DNA from: Bacteroidales bacterium
GTDB taxonomy: Bacteria; Bacteroidota; Bacteroidia; Bacteroidales; GCA-2748055
Assembly (NCBI GenBank): GCA_020636775.1
Contig: JACJXF010000016.1
Coordinates: forward strand, 1-57,286
Direction: 5' to 3'
Length of the DNA stretch: 57,286 nucleotides
Positions 43,867 through 51,974 of this stretch are shown piece after piece (within the stretch, counting starts at the first letter, position 1; the number at the start of each line of letters is the position of its first letter). The notes under the pieces were generated by a model. The model worked only from the letters and a program-made list of their open reading frames with translations, searched no databases and had not been told where the DNA came from. A program made the translations under genes and the position numbers.

Positions 43867-44703
43867 ATGATTGAACCCGGTAGTGAGCTAAAGCTGAAAC
43901 TGAAAAATCTCAAGGATTGGATTTCCAAAGAAAAAGGTGTCATTGTAGCTTTTTCAGGAGGTATTGATTCCTCCCTCTTATTGTATGTGGCACGACTGGT
44001 TTTGGGAAAGGAAAAAACCATTGCGGTTGTATCCAAATCGGAAAGCCTGAAAGCACGTGATTTTGAAATTGCACAATCCTTCTGCAGACAATATGATATT
44101 CTTCTGGAAGTAATTCATACACAGGAGATGGAAGACTCTCGATACAATGAGAATCCCGTTAATCGATGCTATTTTTGTAAAGATCACTTATACAATGATC
44201 TCCTGACGGTAGTTAAAAAATTTCCGGATTTTAGGGTTTTAAATGGCACCAATCTGGATGATCATTCTGATTATCGTCCCGGCCTTCAGGCTGCCCTTGA
44301 ATATCAGGTGCTTTCACCTCTTGCCGAATGTAAGTTTAACAAGCAGGACATACGCGATATTGCCCGCAATTACGAATTGCCAAACTGGGACAAACCAGCC
44401 AGCCCTTGTCTCAGCTCCAGGGTACCCTACACGCATAAAATAACGCGAAAGAAACTGGTGGAGATTGAAAATGCCGAAAATTTTCTTAATGATTCGGGCT
44501 TTATCGATGTCAGAGTCAGACACTACGGTGAATATGGAAGGATAGAAGTGAAGCCAGATGATTTGCCAAGGTTGATGGCCATGAAAGAAAGCCTTATACC
44601 GAAGATAAAGGAATTTGGTTTTAAAGAAATTGAAATCGATGAAGAAGGCCTGGTTAGCGGGAAATTGAATCGCGTCATTGCCTCGAAAAATGTAAATCCA
44701 TAA
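43867..44703 (+). CDS. larE: LarE: sulfur transferase for nickel-pincer cofactor
   Basis: A 278-residue PP-loop ATPase. AFSGGIDSSLLLY (28-40) binds ATP to adenylate the cofactor precursor. Cys181 in PASPCLSSR corresponds to the sulfur-donor cysteine of Lactiplantibacillus LarE (Cys176). A further Cys101-x-x-Cys104 pair (NRCYFCKD) is present, which in other LarE proteins helps hold a [4Fe-4S] cluster so that sulfur is taken from the cluster, not the protein. LarE converts the carboxylates made by LarB to thiocarboxylates. First gene of larE-larC-larB-nikR. Confidence 0.93.
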   Translation: MIEPGSELKLKLKNLKDWISKEKGVIVAFSGGIDSSLLLYVARLVLGKEKTIAVVSKSESLKARDFEIAQSFCRQYDILLEVIHTQEMEDSRYNENPVNRCYFCKDHLYNDLLTVVKKFPDFRVLNGTNLDDHSDYRPGLQAALEYQVLSPLAECKFNKQDIRDIARNYELPNWDKPASPCLSSRVPYTHKITRKKLVEIENAENFLNDSGFIDVRVRHYGEYGRIEVKPDDLPRLMAMKESLIPKIKEFGFKEIEIDEEGLVSGKLNRVIASKNVNP

Positions 44704-44712
44704 TCTATAACT

Positions 44713-45888
44713 TTGAAAAAGATTCTTTATTACGATTGTTTTGCGGGCATCAGTGGCGACATGAACCTGGGCGCCTTAATTGATCTGGGTGTTGACGCAG
44801 AGCATCTTAAAAACGAACTCAAAAAGCTGAACATTGATGGTTTTCATCTGGCCATAACTTCTGATAAGAGGAAGGGTATTGCGGGAACCAAGGCGAGTGT
44901 AATGATTCACCAGGTCGACAATCAAAAGCACAGACACCTGCATCATGTGGAAGAGATAATTAACAACAGCAGTTTGTCTGATAAGGTAAAGCATGATTCC
45001 CTTAAAATTTTCAGGCTGATAGCCGAAGCTGAAGCAAGGGTTCACAATATTGATATTCAGAAAGTTCATTTCCATGAAGTGGGTGCCCTGGATTCCATTG
45101 TAGATATTGTAGGTGCTGCTATTTGCCTTGATTATCTTAAGGTGGATGAAGTACTTTCTTCTCCCATTCAGCTTGGTGGAGGATTTGTGATGTGCGATCA
45201 CGGGAAAATGCCGGTGCCTGCTCCTGCAACAGCTGAGATTGTAAAGAATATCCCGGTAAGAACCGGAGGGGTAAACCACGAAGCAACCACTCCTACAGGG
45301 GCTGCAATCCTTGCTGCCACTGTTACCCGTTTTGCAGAGAAAACAGATTTTACAATTACTAAGAGGGGACACGGGATCGGACATCGTGATACAGAGCTCC
45401 CCAACATACTCAGAGTATACCTGGCAGAATCGGAGGAAGCTGTATCAGGCGATATCCTTACTGAAGAGGCTGTCATGCTGGAATGTAATATTGACGATAT
45501 GAACCCGGAGTGGTTCGAACATGTGTCAGCACTTTTGTTTGAAGCCGGCGCCAGTGAGGTATTTCTCACACCCGTAATCATGAAAAAATCACGTTCTGCG
45601 AATGTCTTATCTGTATTGTCCAAAAATAATCTGGCCGGGAAGCTGAAAGAAATAATTTTTACACATACTACCACCATTGGCCTGCGGGAAATAAAAGTCA
45701 TGAAAAATTTCCTCAAAAGAGAAGAATTTGTTGTGGAAACCTCCCTTGGTAAAGTCCGGTTTAAAAGAAGCTTTTTAAATGGAAAGCAGGTTAATATTAA
45801 GCCTGAGTACGATGATCTGCGGAGTTTGGCGCTTGCCAATAATATGTCGGTTCAGGAGGTTTCCCGTGAGGTTATGAAAAGTGTATAA
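44713..45888 (+). CDS. larC: LarC: nickel insertion enzyme of the pincer cofactor, single frame
   Basis: A 391-residue protein beginning at a TTG (44713), with the family start KKILYYDCFAGISGDMNLGALIDLG. FHEVGALDSIVDIVGAAICLDYL and GATILA-like TPTGAAILAATV belong to the LarC1 part; MLECNIDDMNPEWFEHVSALLFEAGASEV opens LarC2. In Lactiplantibacillus the two halves are joined by a programmed frameshift; here they are one uninterrupted frame. It inserts nickel using CTP. 9 bp after larE, 2 bp before larB. Confidence 0.93.
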   Translation: MKKILYYDCFAGISGDMNLGALIDLGVDAEHLKNELKKLNIDGFHLAITSDKRKGIAGTKASVMIHQVDNQKHRHLHHVEEIINNSSLSDKVKHDSLKIFRLIAEAEARVHNIDIQKVHFHEVGALDSIVDIVGAAICLDYLKVDEVLSSPIQLGGGFVMCDHGKMPVPAPATAEIVKNIPVRTGGVNHEATTPTGAAILAATVTRFAEKTDFTITKRGHGIGHRDTELPNILRVYLAESEEAVSGDILTEEAVMLECNIDDMNPEWFEHVSALLFEAGASEVFLTPVIMKKSRSANVLSVLSKNNLAGKLKEIIFTHTTTIGLREIKVMKNFLKREEFVVETSLGKVRFKRSFLNGKQVNIKPEYDDLRSLALANNMSVQEVSREVMKSV

Positions 45889-45890
45889 TT

Positions 45891-46628
45891 ATGGATTTAA
45901 AAACGTTGCTGGAGCAATATAAAGCCGGAAAGCTTTCAGTTGATGAGACCCTTCAGGCACTTTCATCAAGTGGAATGGATGAACTGGGTTTTGCGAAAAT
46001 CGATCTCAGCCGGGAGGAGAGAACAGGTATTCCTGAAGTAATATATGCTGCAGGGAAAACGGCTGAACAGGTAGAGAAAATAGCCCTTCGCATGAAGGAT
46101 CAAAAGAAGGATGTTCTTGCTACCCGCCTTACGGAGGATGTATATAATCAAATAAAAAGCAAACTGCCGGGAGCGGTTTATAATCCTCTTTCAAAAACCA
46201 TGGTTTATCAGACAGAGAAAAAAATTATTAATCAGGGAACAATATGCATTGTGACGGCCGGTACATCCGATATCCCTGTGGCTGAAGAAGCTGCAGTAAC
46301 CGCCGGGTTCCTGGGAAATAATGTTTTTACCATTTACGATGTGGGTGTTGCTGGAATTCACAGGTTGTTTCATCGTATTAAGGCAATCCGGGAGGCCAGG
46401 GTTATAATTGTTGTAGCCGGAATGGAAGGGGCCCTGGCAAGCGTGGTAGGAGGGCTGGTCGATAAACCAGTTATTGCTGTCCCCACCAGTATTGGATATG
46501 GAGCTAATTTCGGAGGCTTATCCGCATTACTTTCTATGCTGAATTCATGTGCCAGCGGAGTAAGTGTGGTAAATATCGACAATGGATTCGGGGCAGCATG
46601 TCAGGCACATCTTATCAATAAACTCTAA
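45891..46628 (+). CDS. larB: LarB: pyridinium-3,5-biscarboxylate mononucleotide synthase
   Basis: A 245-residue protein with a PurE-like C-terminal half. TAGTSDIPVAEEAAVTAGFLG, VVAGMEGALASVVGGLVDKPVIAVPTS and the conserved Cys220 in LNSCASGVSVVNIDNGFGA are family signatures. LarB carboxylates nicotinic acid adenine dinucleotide and cleaves it, the first step of the cofactor pathway. Two bases after larC, then nikR after 11 bp. Confidence 0.93.
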   Translation: MDLKTLLEQYKAGKLSVDETLQALSSSGMDELGFAKIDLSREERTGIPEVIYAAGKTAEQVEKIALRMKDQKKDVLATRLTEDVYNQIKSKLPGAVYNPLSKTMVYQTEKKIINQGTICIVTAGTSDIPVAEEAAVTAGFLGNNVFTIYDVGVAGIHRLFHRIKAIREARVIIVVAGMEGALASVVGGLVDKPVIAVPTSIGYGANFGGLSALLSMLNSCASGVSVVNIDNGFGAACQAHLINKL

Positions 46629-46639
46629 AAAATAAGGCT

Positions 46640-47041
46640 ATGGCAATTAAACGTTTTGGGGTTTCACTGGAGTCGGACTTACTTGATGAACTCGATGAGA
46701 TGGTGAATCAGAAAAGGTTTACAAACCGTTCTCAGGCAATTCGTTTTCTTATCAAGAAAAATCTGGTGGAAGAGAAGTGGGATAATGACATGGAAGTTAC
46801 CGGAGCCATTGTTATTAATTACGACCACCATATTGCCGAGCTTCATGCCAAAGTAAACCGGCTGCAGCATGAGTACCACTGTCTAATCCTTTCAGGTCAG
46901 CATATTCATATCGACGATCATTCCTGTATTGAAGTTATTGCTGTTAAAGGCAATGCGGGCAAAATCATAAAGCTTTCCAATAAATTTAAGGCTCTGAAAG
47001 GAATTAAGCATGGGGAGCTCGTGATGAGCGGAAGCAATTAA
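46640..47041 (+). CDS. nikR: Nickel-responsive regulator NikR
   Basis: A 133-residue ribbon-helix-helix/ACT protein. KRFGVSLESDLLDELDEMV is the DNA-binding part; high-affinity nickel ligands His80 (EYHC), His88, His90 (QHIHID) and Cys96 (HSCIEV) are all present. With nickel it normally represses uptake genes. Here it closes the lar operon, so it probably tunes cofactor synthesis, and perhaps distant nickel transporters, to nickel supply (inference). Confidence 0.92.
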   Translation: MAIKRFGVSLESDLLDELDEMVNQKRFTNRSQAIRFLIKKNLVEEKWDNDMEVTGAIVINYDHHIAELHAKVNRLQHEYHCLILSGQHIHIDDHSCIEVIAVKGNAGKIIKLSNKFKALKGIKHGELVMSGSN

Positions 47042-47071
47042 ATTGCCCGGGAATACTGTCCGGGCAATTTA
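47039..47071. terminator. Bidirectional terminator between nikR and blaR1
   Basis: TAAATTGCCCGG (47039-47050) and CCGGGCAATTTA (47060-47071): 12-bp perfect stem starting at the nikR stop codon, between convergent genes. Confidence 0.88.
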
Positions 47072-47089
47072 TTTCTTCAGATTGCTGTT

Positions 47090-48415
47090 TCACTGTAATG
47101 CGAAATTTATAGGAATAGTAAAGGCTACCGCAACAGCTTTTCCATCCTGCATCCCGACTTTTTCAAATTTTGGAAGTGAAGAAATCACTCTTACTGCCTC
47201 TTTTTTAAGAAGCTCAACATAAGGTTCAGTATTTTCAACCGGACTGTTTTCTGCAGGTTTGTAGGCTGCAACAACAACATTTCCAATGGTGGATGATTCC
47301 TTCTTGCTTTCATCGTAAATAGTGTATTCTTCATCACCAGTGACAATATTACCGTCTTTGTCTACAACAAACTGTACAAATACTCTTCCGGATACGCCAT
47401 GGTCTCTGGCTTCCTTGGGGTAAACCAGGTTTTTGGCGATCTCATGCCTCAGGGCATCAAATCCTCCCGGAAATTCAGGCATTTGTTCAACCTGGAAATA
47501 GGCTGTTTTTGAGTCAGATTTATCAGGGGCGTTATTATCCATGCCTGTGGTACTTTTCTCAGTGCATGAAAATGCAAAGGCAATTATTAAACTGACCGGA
47601 ATCAGCATCATCGCCTTCCATAGATTCTTTCTTACATTTTTTCCTTTGTTCATCATGGCAATTCGGTTTTTAATAAGTGAATAATTGAAATTGTTGGTTA
47701 TTGAGAGAGAAGCGCTTCCGATTAAATGTTCCAATAGAGTTATTTGATATTCTTTCCGGTCGAAGCCATTTTCCAAAGCTCCCTGGTCGGCCAGATATTC
47801 ATGTACGTTTTTAATTTCGTTCCTGTACCACCACATCAGCGGATTGAACCAGAACAAGGCAGTCAGAAATTCGGCAATCAGTACGTCAACGGAATGCAGC
47901 TGACGGGCATGGATTTTCTCATGGGCAATGATTCGTTCCATCTCAGCCTTGTTGGCGGTCTGACCAATAAAAATGTTCCTGAAAAAGGAATAGCTGATAT
48001 TCTTATCTTTAATTAGATAAAGATTTATGTCTTCAGTTTTCTCCGGCTCAATTTTTTGAGATTTCCACAGAACAAGAGCCATGTTTATAAGGATTCGAGT
48101 AAATAGAATTCCTGCAACTGCGAAATAGATTAACTGTATCATTTTTCCCAGTGGAAATATAGAAGTGTCGCGGATCAGTCTGATGCCATTTCCATACACC
48201 ACGATTTCATCAAGAACAACTGTTGGAATAGTATATCCGGTTTTGGAGAAACTGTAATTAAAGAAGGGGAGGATCATGGCAAGTAATATGGACGACAAAA
48301 GATACAATCGGCGCATAGGGAAATTCCCTTCCTTTCCCAGCAACATTCTGTAAACCAGGGCGAAAAGCCCAAGGGCTGCGATCGACTTTAGTGCATAAAA
48401 TAAAAAATCATTCAT
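47090..48415 (-). CDS. BlaR1-type M56 membrane metallopeptidase with TonB-like C-terminal domain
   Basis: A 441-residue protein with four predicted membrane helices (about 8-25, 37-55, 92-115, 270-285), a zinc-peptidase motif HEKIH (165-169) between them, and a C-terminal periplasmic TonB-like domain (EFPGGFDALRHEIAKNLVYPKEARDHGVSGRVFVQFVVD, about 315-353). In place of the penicillin-binding sensor of classical BlaR1 there is this TonB_C domain, typical of Bacteroidota. It likely senses an unknown envelope signal and triggers removal of the BlaI-like repressor next to it. Stop and start overlap blaI by 8 bp. Confidence 0.88.
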   Translation of the reverse strand: MNDFLFYALKSIAALGLFALVYRMLLGKEGNFPMRRLYLLSSILLAMILPFFNYSFSKTGYTIPTVVLDEIVVYGNGIRLIRDTSIFPLGKMIQLIYFAVAGILFTRILINMALVLWKSQKIEPEKTEDINLYLIKDKNISYSFFRNIFIGQTANKAEMERIIAHEKIHARQLHSVDVLIAEFLTALFWFNPLMWWYRNEIKNVHEYLADQGALENGFDRKEYQITLLEHLIGSASLSITNNFNYSLIKNRIAMMNKGKNVRKNLWKAMMLIPVSLIIAFAFSCTEKSTTGMDNNAPDKSDSKTAYFQVEQMPEFPGGFDALRHEIAKNLVYPKEARDHGVSGRVFVQFVVDKDGNIVTGDEEYTIYDESKKESSTIGNVVVAAYKPAENSPVENTEPYVELLKKEAVRVISSLPKFEKVGMQDGKAVAVAFTIPINFALQ

Positions 48416-48791
48416 GGTTGTTATCTTTTAGTTCCTGCAGTTGTTTTATGATTTCATCTACTTCTTTCACATCCATTTTCCGGTTCCGGGCAAAAAAGGA
48501 GACAACCTGACTGGCAGAATTCTCAAAATAATTCATAACCATCTCATTCATTCTTACCTTAGAGTAGTCCTTCTTTTGGATCAGGGGAAAATAACGATGC
48601 GATTTTCCAAACTCTTCATGACCCACAAAACCTTTCGATTCCAGAATTCTAACGATGGTGGAAATTGTATTGTAGGCAGGTTTGGGAGATTCTATTCTTT
48701 CTATAATATCTTTTACGAAACCATTCTGAATATCCCATAATATCTGCATTACCTGCTCTTCTGCCCTGGTTAATTCTTTCATTTCTTTCAT
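48408..48791 (-). CDS. BlaI/MecI-family transcriptional repressor
   Basis: A 127-residue winged-helix protein: LTRAEEQVMQILWDIQNGFVKDI (7-29), recognition region PAYNTISTIVRILESKGFVG (37-56) and a dimerisation helix pair in the C-terminal half. BlaI-type repressors bind twofold-symmetric operators in their own promoter and are destroyed on BlaR1 signalling. Three matching palindromes lie directly upstream. The start at 48791 could also be the Met four codons in. Regulated genes beyond itself and blaR1 are not known here. Confidence 0.9.
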   Translation of the reverse strand: MKEMKELTRAEEQVMQILWDIQNGFVKDIIERIESPKPAYNTISTIVRILESKGFVGHEEFGKSHRYFPLIQKKDYSKVRMNEMVMNYFENSASQVVSFFARNRKMDVKEVDEIIKQLQELKDNNHE

Positions 48792-48812
48792 ATTTGATTC
48801 GAATTAGTAATA

Positions 48813-48820
48813 CAAATATA
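48813..48820 (-). promoter_or_regulatory. -7 promoter element for blaI-blaR1
   Basis: Minus-strand TATATTTG, exact TAnnTTTG, 21 bases before the blaI ATG and directly adjoining operator 1. Confidence 0.75.
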
Positions 48821-48874
48821 AACTAAATATTTAGTTAAAACTAATAAATTAGTTAAAAAACTAATATTTTAGTT
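48821..48874. promoter_or_regulatory. Three tandem AACTAA-N4-TTAGTT operators
   Basis: Sites at 48821-48836, 48839-48854 and 48859-48874. All have perfect AACTAA/TTAGTT arms with variable centre (ATAT, TAAA, TATT). Spacings of 18 and 20 bp put them on about the same helix face. They cover the region where the -33 box should lie, as for repressor sites. Confidence 0.85.
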
Positions 48875-49117
48875 AAAAAGTTTCCTTTTAGGAAATCTTC
48901 AACAGGAACTATTTAATAATCATAGATTTGTTTCCGATACGAGTCTGGTAGATGTGATTAGTTGTATCGGTTTGTCAATTTGAGTAAGATGGGATTTCAG
49001 AGAAATTTCAAATCAGAACGAAACAATTAAGATTAATTGAAATACTTTTAGCAAATTACCTACACACGGTTTTCCAATATTGTCTGCTGTGCATTGTGCT
49101 TTTAATGATCTTATTTC

Positions 49118-49687
49118 CTAGTCTGTTTTCAAGGGCGGTCCCACAACTTTCATATCGTGGTCATCGAAAACCTTTGCAATTTCTTCTTTCGAAGGTGTAG
49201 TTGTCCATTTGTCAGTAACTGCAAAGAACTCTTCCATTTTACCTGCGGGAAAATATGAAACAATCATTTTACCTATCTCGGTAAGTTGAACAAATGCATG
49301 TTGAACTTTTCGTGGAAGAAAAATTGTGTCGCCTGATTTCATTTGATATTTATCTTCACCAACCTGGAACAAATATTCTCCATCGATCACATAGAACCAT
49401 TCATCCTGGTATGGATGAATATGCAAAGGAGGTCCGCCATTTGGACTGAGGCCGGTTTGTTCAAATACAGCCAGACCATTTTCAGTGTCATTCCCAGATA
49501 TCTTGATGTCTAAAATGTTTTGGGTAACACCTTTCATTTTGTAGTGTTTGCCGAATCTGGCTTCGCCGGCATTTATTTTAAATCCTGTTTTTGTTCTCAT
49601 TGGAATTAATGATTCAGTTTTAGCAAATACAAGTGCAGGTAGTATCGCAAATGCTGATATAACAAAATTTCTTCTTTTCATTTTCAT
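49118..49687 (-). CDS. Exported cupin-domain protein
   Basis: A 189-residue protein with a twin-arginine-like N terminus (KRRNFVISAFAILPALVFA) and a single cupin barrel. Metal-ligand pattern PLHIHPYQDEWFYVIDGE (His-x-His, Glu) and GDTIFLPRKVQHAFVQ (His) is complete. Cupins bind metal and small molecules, sometimes as dioxygenases or isomerases; the function here is unknown. Its start overlaps the stop of the SnoaL gene by 4 bp, so they are co-transcribed and coupled. Confidence 0.82.
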   Translation of the reverse strand: MKMKRRNFVISAFAILPALVFAKTESLIPMRTKTGFKINAGEARFGKHYKMKGVTQNILDIKISGNDTENGLAVFEQTGLSPNGGPPLHIHPYQDEWFYVIDGEYLFQVGEDKYQMKSGDTIFLPRKVQHAFVQLTEIGKMIVSYFPAGKMEEFFAVTDKWTTTPSKEEIAKVFDDHDMKVVGPPLKTD

Positions 49688-50136
49688 TTATTAAACAAGC
49701 TCATTATTTTCATAAGAAGCTTAGGTGGTGGTTTCATTCCAAGTTGTTCCATGAGAGCCAACTTATCCGGCACTCCCCAGTGTTCTATTAGTTTTCCTTT
49801 TTCAAAGCGCATAATATCAATTACGGTAATCTCAAATTTTTTACCTGTTGGAAACATAGGTCCAAATTTGTTTTTATGAGTCCCACGGCCTGTCATTCGA
49901 CCCCAAACCCTGGAGTCGTCCGCAATCATATCTTCTATGGTTAATGAAAAATCCGGAAATGCATAGTGCAGATTATTTATCGCCTTCTTAACTCCTTCAA
50001 TATTGGGAGGGAAAAATCCATATTGATGTTCTACAAAATCTGTTGATGAATAGGTATCAAAAACAGATATATCGCCTTTACTGAATCCTTCCAAAATTAA
50101 AATTTTGAAAACATCCTCATTCGTTTTCATATCCAT
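49684..50136 (-). CDS. SnoaL-like ester cyclase-fold protein
   Basis: A 150-residue alpha+beta barrel: EGFSKGDISVFDTYSSTDFVEH, AFPDFSLTIEDMIADDSRVWGRMTGRGTHKN and FEKGKLIEHWGVPDKLALMEQLG are typical of the SnoaL/ester cyclase family. The conserved acid and histidine of the pocket (EHWGVPD) are kept. The family includes polyketide cyclases and many proteins of unknown role. Paired with the cupin gene. Confidence 0.82.
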   Translation of the reverse strand: MDMKTNEDVFKILILEGFSKGDISVFDTYSSTDFVEHQYGFFPPNIEGVKKAINNLHYAFPDFSLTIEDMIADDSRVWGRMTGRGTHKNKFGPMFPTGKKFEITVIDIMRFEKGKLIEHWGVPDKLALMEQLGMKPPPKLLMKIMSLFNK

Positions 50137-50397
50137 AATTTGTTAATGTCTGCCTTCTTAAATAATCTTAAGATTTAGGCTTATTCTATAACAAAGGACT
50201 AAGATTAAAGTTAAACAAGAGTATCATTATCTGCACTAGAATGACGCACAATTGCTTTTTGAATGATTAATTACTGTAAAAAATCACCCTGAGAGGAGTT
50301 GTGTTTCAAAATATAAATTCTGGAATGAATATACCACGAAGCTTGTATTTCTTTTTCCTTTTTTTATCCGTAATATTATGATCAAATCAATTTCCGA

Positions 50398-51957
50398 ATG
50401 AAAAGAAGTGATTTAATCGAATCCCTTGAAAAAAACCAGGATGAGATCCGGGACATTATTGTAATTGGTGGTGGAGCAACAGGCCTGGGCATCGCCTTCG
50501 ATGCAGCTTCAAGAGGCTATAGAACCCTCCTTCTGGAACAATCCGACTTTGCCAAGGCAACCTCCTCCCGAAGCACCAAACTGGTTCATGGCGGTGTACG
50601 ATACCTTGCTCAGGGTGATCTATTATTGGTAAGGGAAGCACTGCGCGAAAGAGGGATAATCCTTAAAAATGCTCCCCACCTCTGCCAGAACCAGGAGTTT
50701 GTAATACCCCTGTATTCTCTTTGGGATATTTTTCTGTACTGGTTCGGTCTTAAGTTTTATGACATCCTCTCGGGTCGGTTGAGTCTTGGAAAGTCTTATT
50801 TTATATCTGTGAAAGAAGCCGTCGAGCGTTTACCCGTCCTGAATCAAAAAGGTCTAAAAGGGGGAATAGTTTATCATGATGGTCAGTTTGATGATGCACG
50901 CATGGCCCTTGATCTGGCGAAAGGCTGTAATGGTAAGGGGGGAATTGCACTGAACTACTTCAGGGTAATCGGCCTGAATAAAGACTCAAAGGGAAAAATA
51001 TCTTCTGTTACCGCGAAAGATATGGTTTCAGAGAAGAAATATACTTTTAAATCCAGATTGGTAATCAATGCAACAGGAGTTTTCGCCGATGAAATCGAAA
51101 AACTGGATAATCCGGACGCCAGGCAAACCATACGTCCAAGTCAGGGAGTTCATATTGTACTTGATGCTTCATTTCTGAAAAGCAAATCTGCCATAATGAT
51201 CCCCAAAACTAGCGATGGCCGCGTATTATTTGCTATTCCATGGTTTGGCCACGTGGTAATTGGTACTACCGATACCCCGGTGGATGAGATAAGTCTTGAA
51301 CCACTGCCCTTTGACAGGGAAATAGACTTTATTCTTGAAACAGCTTCCAGATTTCTGACCCGGGCTCCAAAACGGGAAGATGTATTAAGTGTTTTTGCAG
51401 GTCTTCGTCCTCTGGCTGCCAATCCCGATAAACCTCAGTCGACCAAGGAAGTGTCGAGACGGCACAAAATTATTTTAAGTGCATCCGGATTGCTTACCAT
51501 CATTGGTGGTAAGTGGACCACATACAGACTCATGGCGGAAGAAACCATTAACCGGGCCATTAAGGCAGGAATACTGGAAAAGAAAAAATGCCTTACAAAA
51601 AATCTAAGTTTAAGCAGTCATTCAGCAAATTCTGTAAATCCGGAATTTCTGAAATATGGAGCAGGAGAGAAAGAGATAGCAAAATTGATCCGGGCAGATC
51701 AGGAATTGTCAGCAGTTTTGCATCCGGAACTTTCTTTCACCCGGGCTGAAATCATCTGGATTTGCCGCAATGAATTACCTGTAAATATTGAGGATATCCT
51801 GGCACGACGCACACGCTCCCTGTTTCTCAATGCAAGAGCTAGTGTAGAGGCAGCCCCATTAATTGCAGATATAATGACTGAAGAAATGGGTTTTGATAAA
51901 AAATGGAAAGCAGATCAGATTGCGTCCTACAAGGATCTGGTAAAAAACTATTTGTAA
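50398..51957 (+). CDS. glpD: Glycerol-3-phosphate dehydrogenase/oxidase (FAD)
   Basis: A 519-residue FAD enzyme: IIVIGGGATGLGIAFDAASRGY (20-41) is the dinucleotide fold, then TSSRSTKLVHGGVRYL, LLVREALRERGII, FAIPWFGHVVIGTTDTPVDE and LSASGLLTIIGGKWTTYRLMAEE. The C-terminal DAO_C domain follows. It oxidises glycerol 3-phosphate to dihydroxyacetone phosphate at the membrane, giving electrons to menaquinone. First gene of glpD-glpK-glpF; the 261-bp gap upstream shows no clear promoter box. Confidence 0.93.
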   Translation: MKRSDLIESLEKNQDEIRDIIVIGGGATGLGIAFDAASRGYRTLLLEQSDFAKATSSRSTKLVHGGVRYLAQGDLLLVREALRERGIILKNAPHLCQNQEFVIPLYSLWDIFLYWFGLKFYDILSGRLSLGKSYFISVKEAVERLPVLNQKGLKGGIVYHDGQFDDARMALDLAKGCNGKGGIALNYFRVIGLNKDSKGKISSVTAKDMVSEKKYTFKSRLVINATGVFADEIEKLDNPDARQTIRPSQGVHIVLDASFLKSKSAIMIPKTSDGRVLFAIPWFGHVVIGTTDTPVDEISLEPLPFDREIDFILETASRFLTRAPKREDVLSVFAGLRPLAANPDKPQSTKEVSRRHKIILSASGLLTIIGGKWTTYRLMAEETINRAIKAGILEKKKCLTKNLSLSSHSANSVNPEFLKYGAGEKEIAKLIRADQELSAVLHPELSFTRAEIIWICRNELPVNIEDILARRTRSLFLNARASVEAAPLIADIMTEEMGFDKKWKADQIASYKDLVKNYL

Positions 51958-51974
51958 ACTTCAATTATAAGGAC

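Larger units (their letters stand above)
48792..49117. other. Intergenic region upstream of blaI
   Basis: 326 bases without a gene: the blaI promoter and three operators (48813-48874), a small hairpin TTTCC/GGAAA (48881-48895), then AT-rich sequence to the cupin stop where I see nothing further. Confidence 0.7.

Noticed and set aside
45198..45839. 213-residue minus-strand frame
   Set aside because: Shadow of larC.
44713..45888. Programmed frameshift in larC
   Set aside because: The LarC1 and LarC2 segments are in one open frame.
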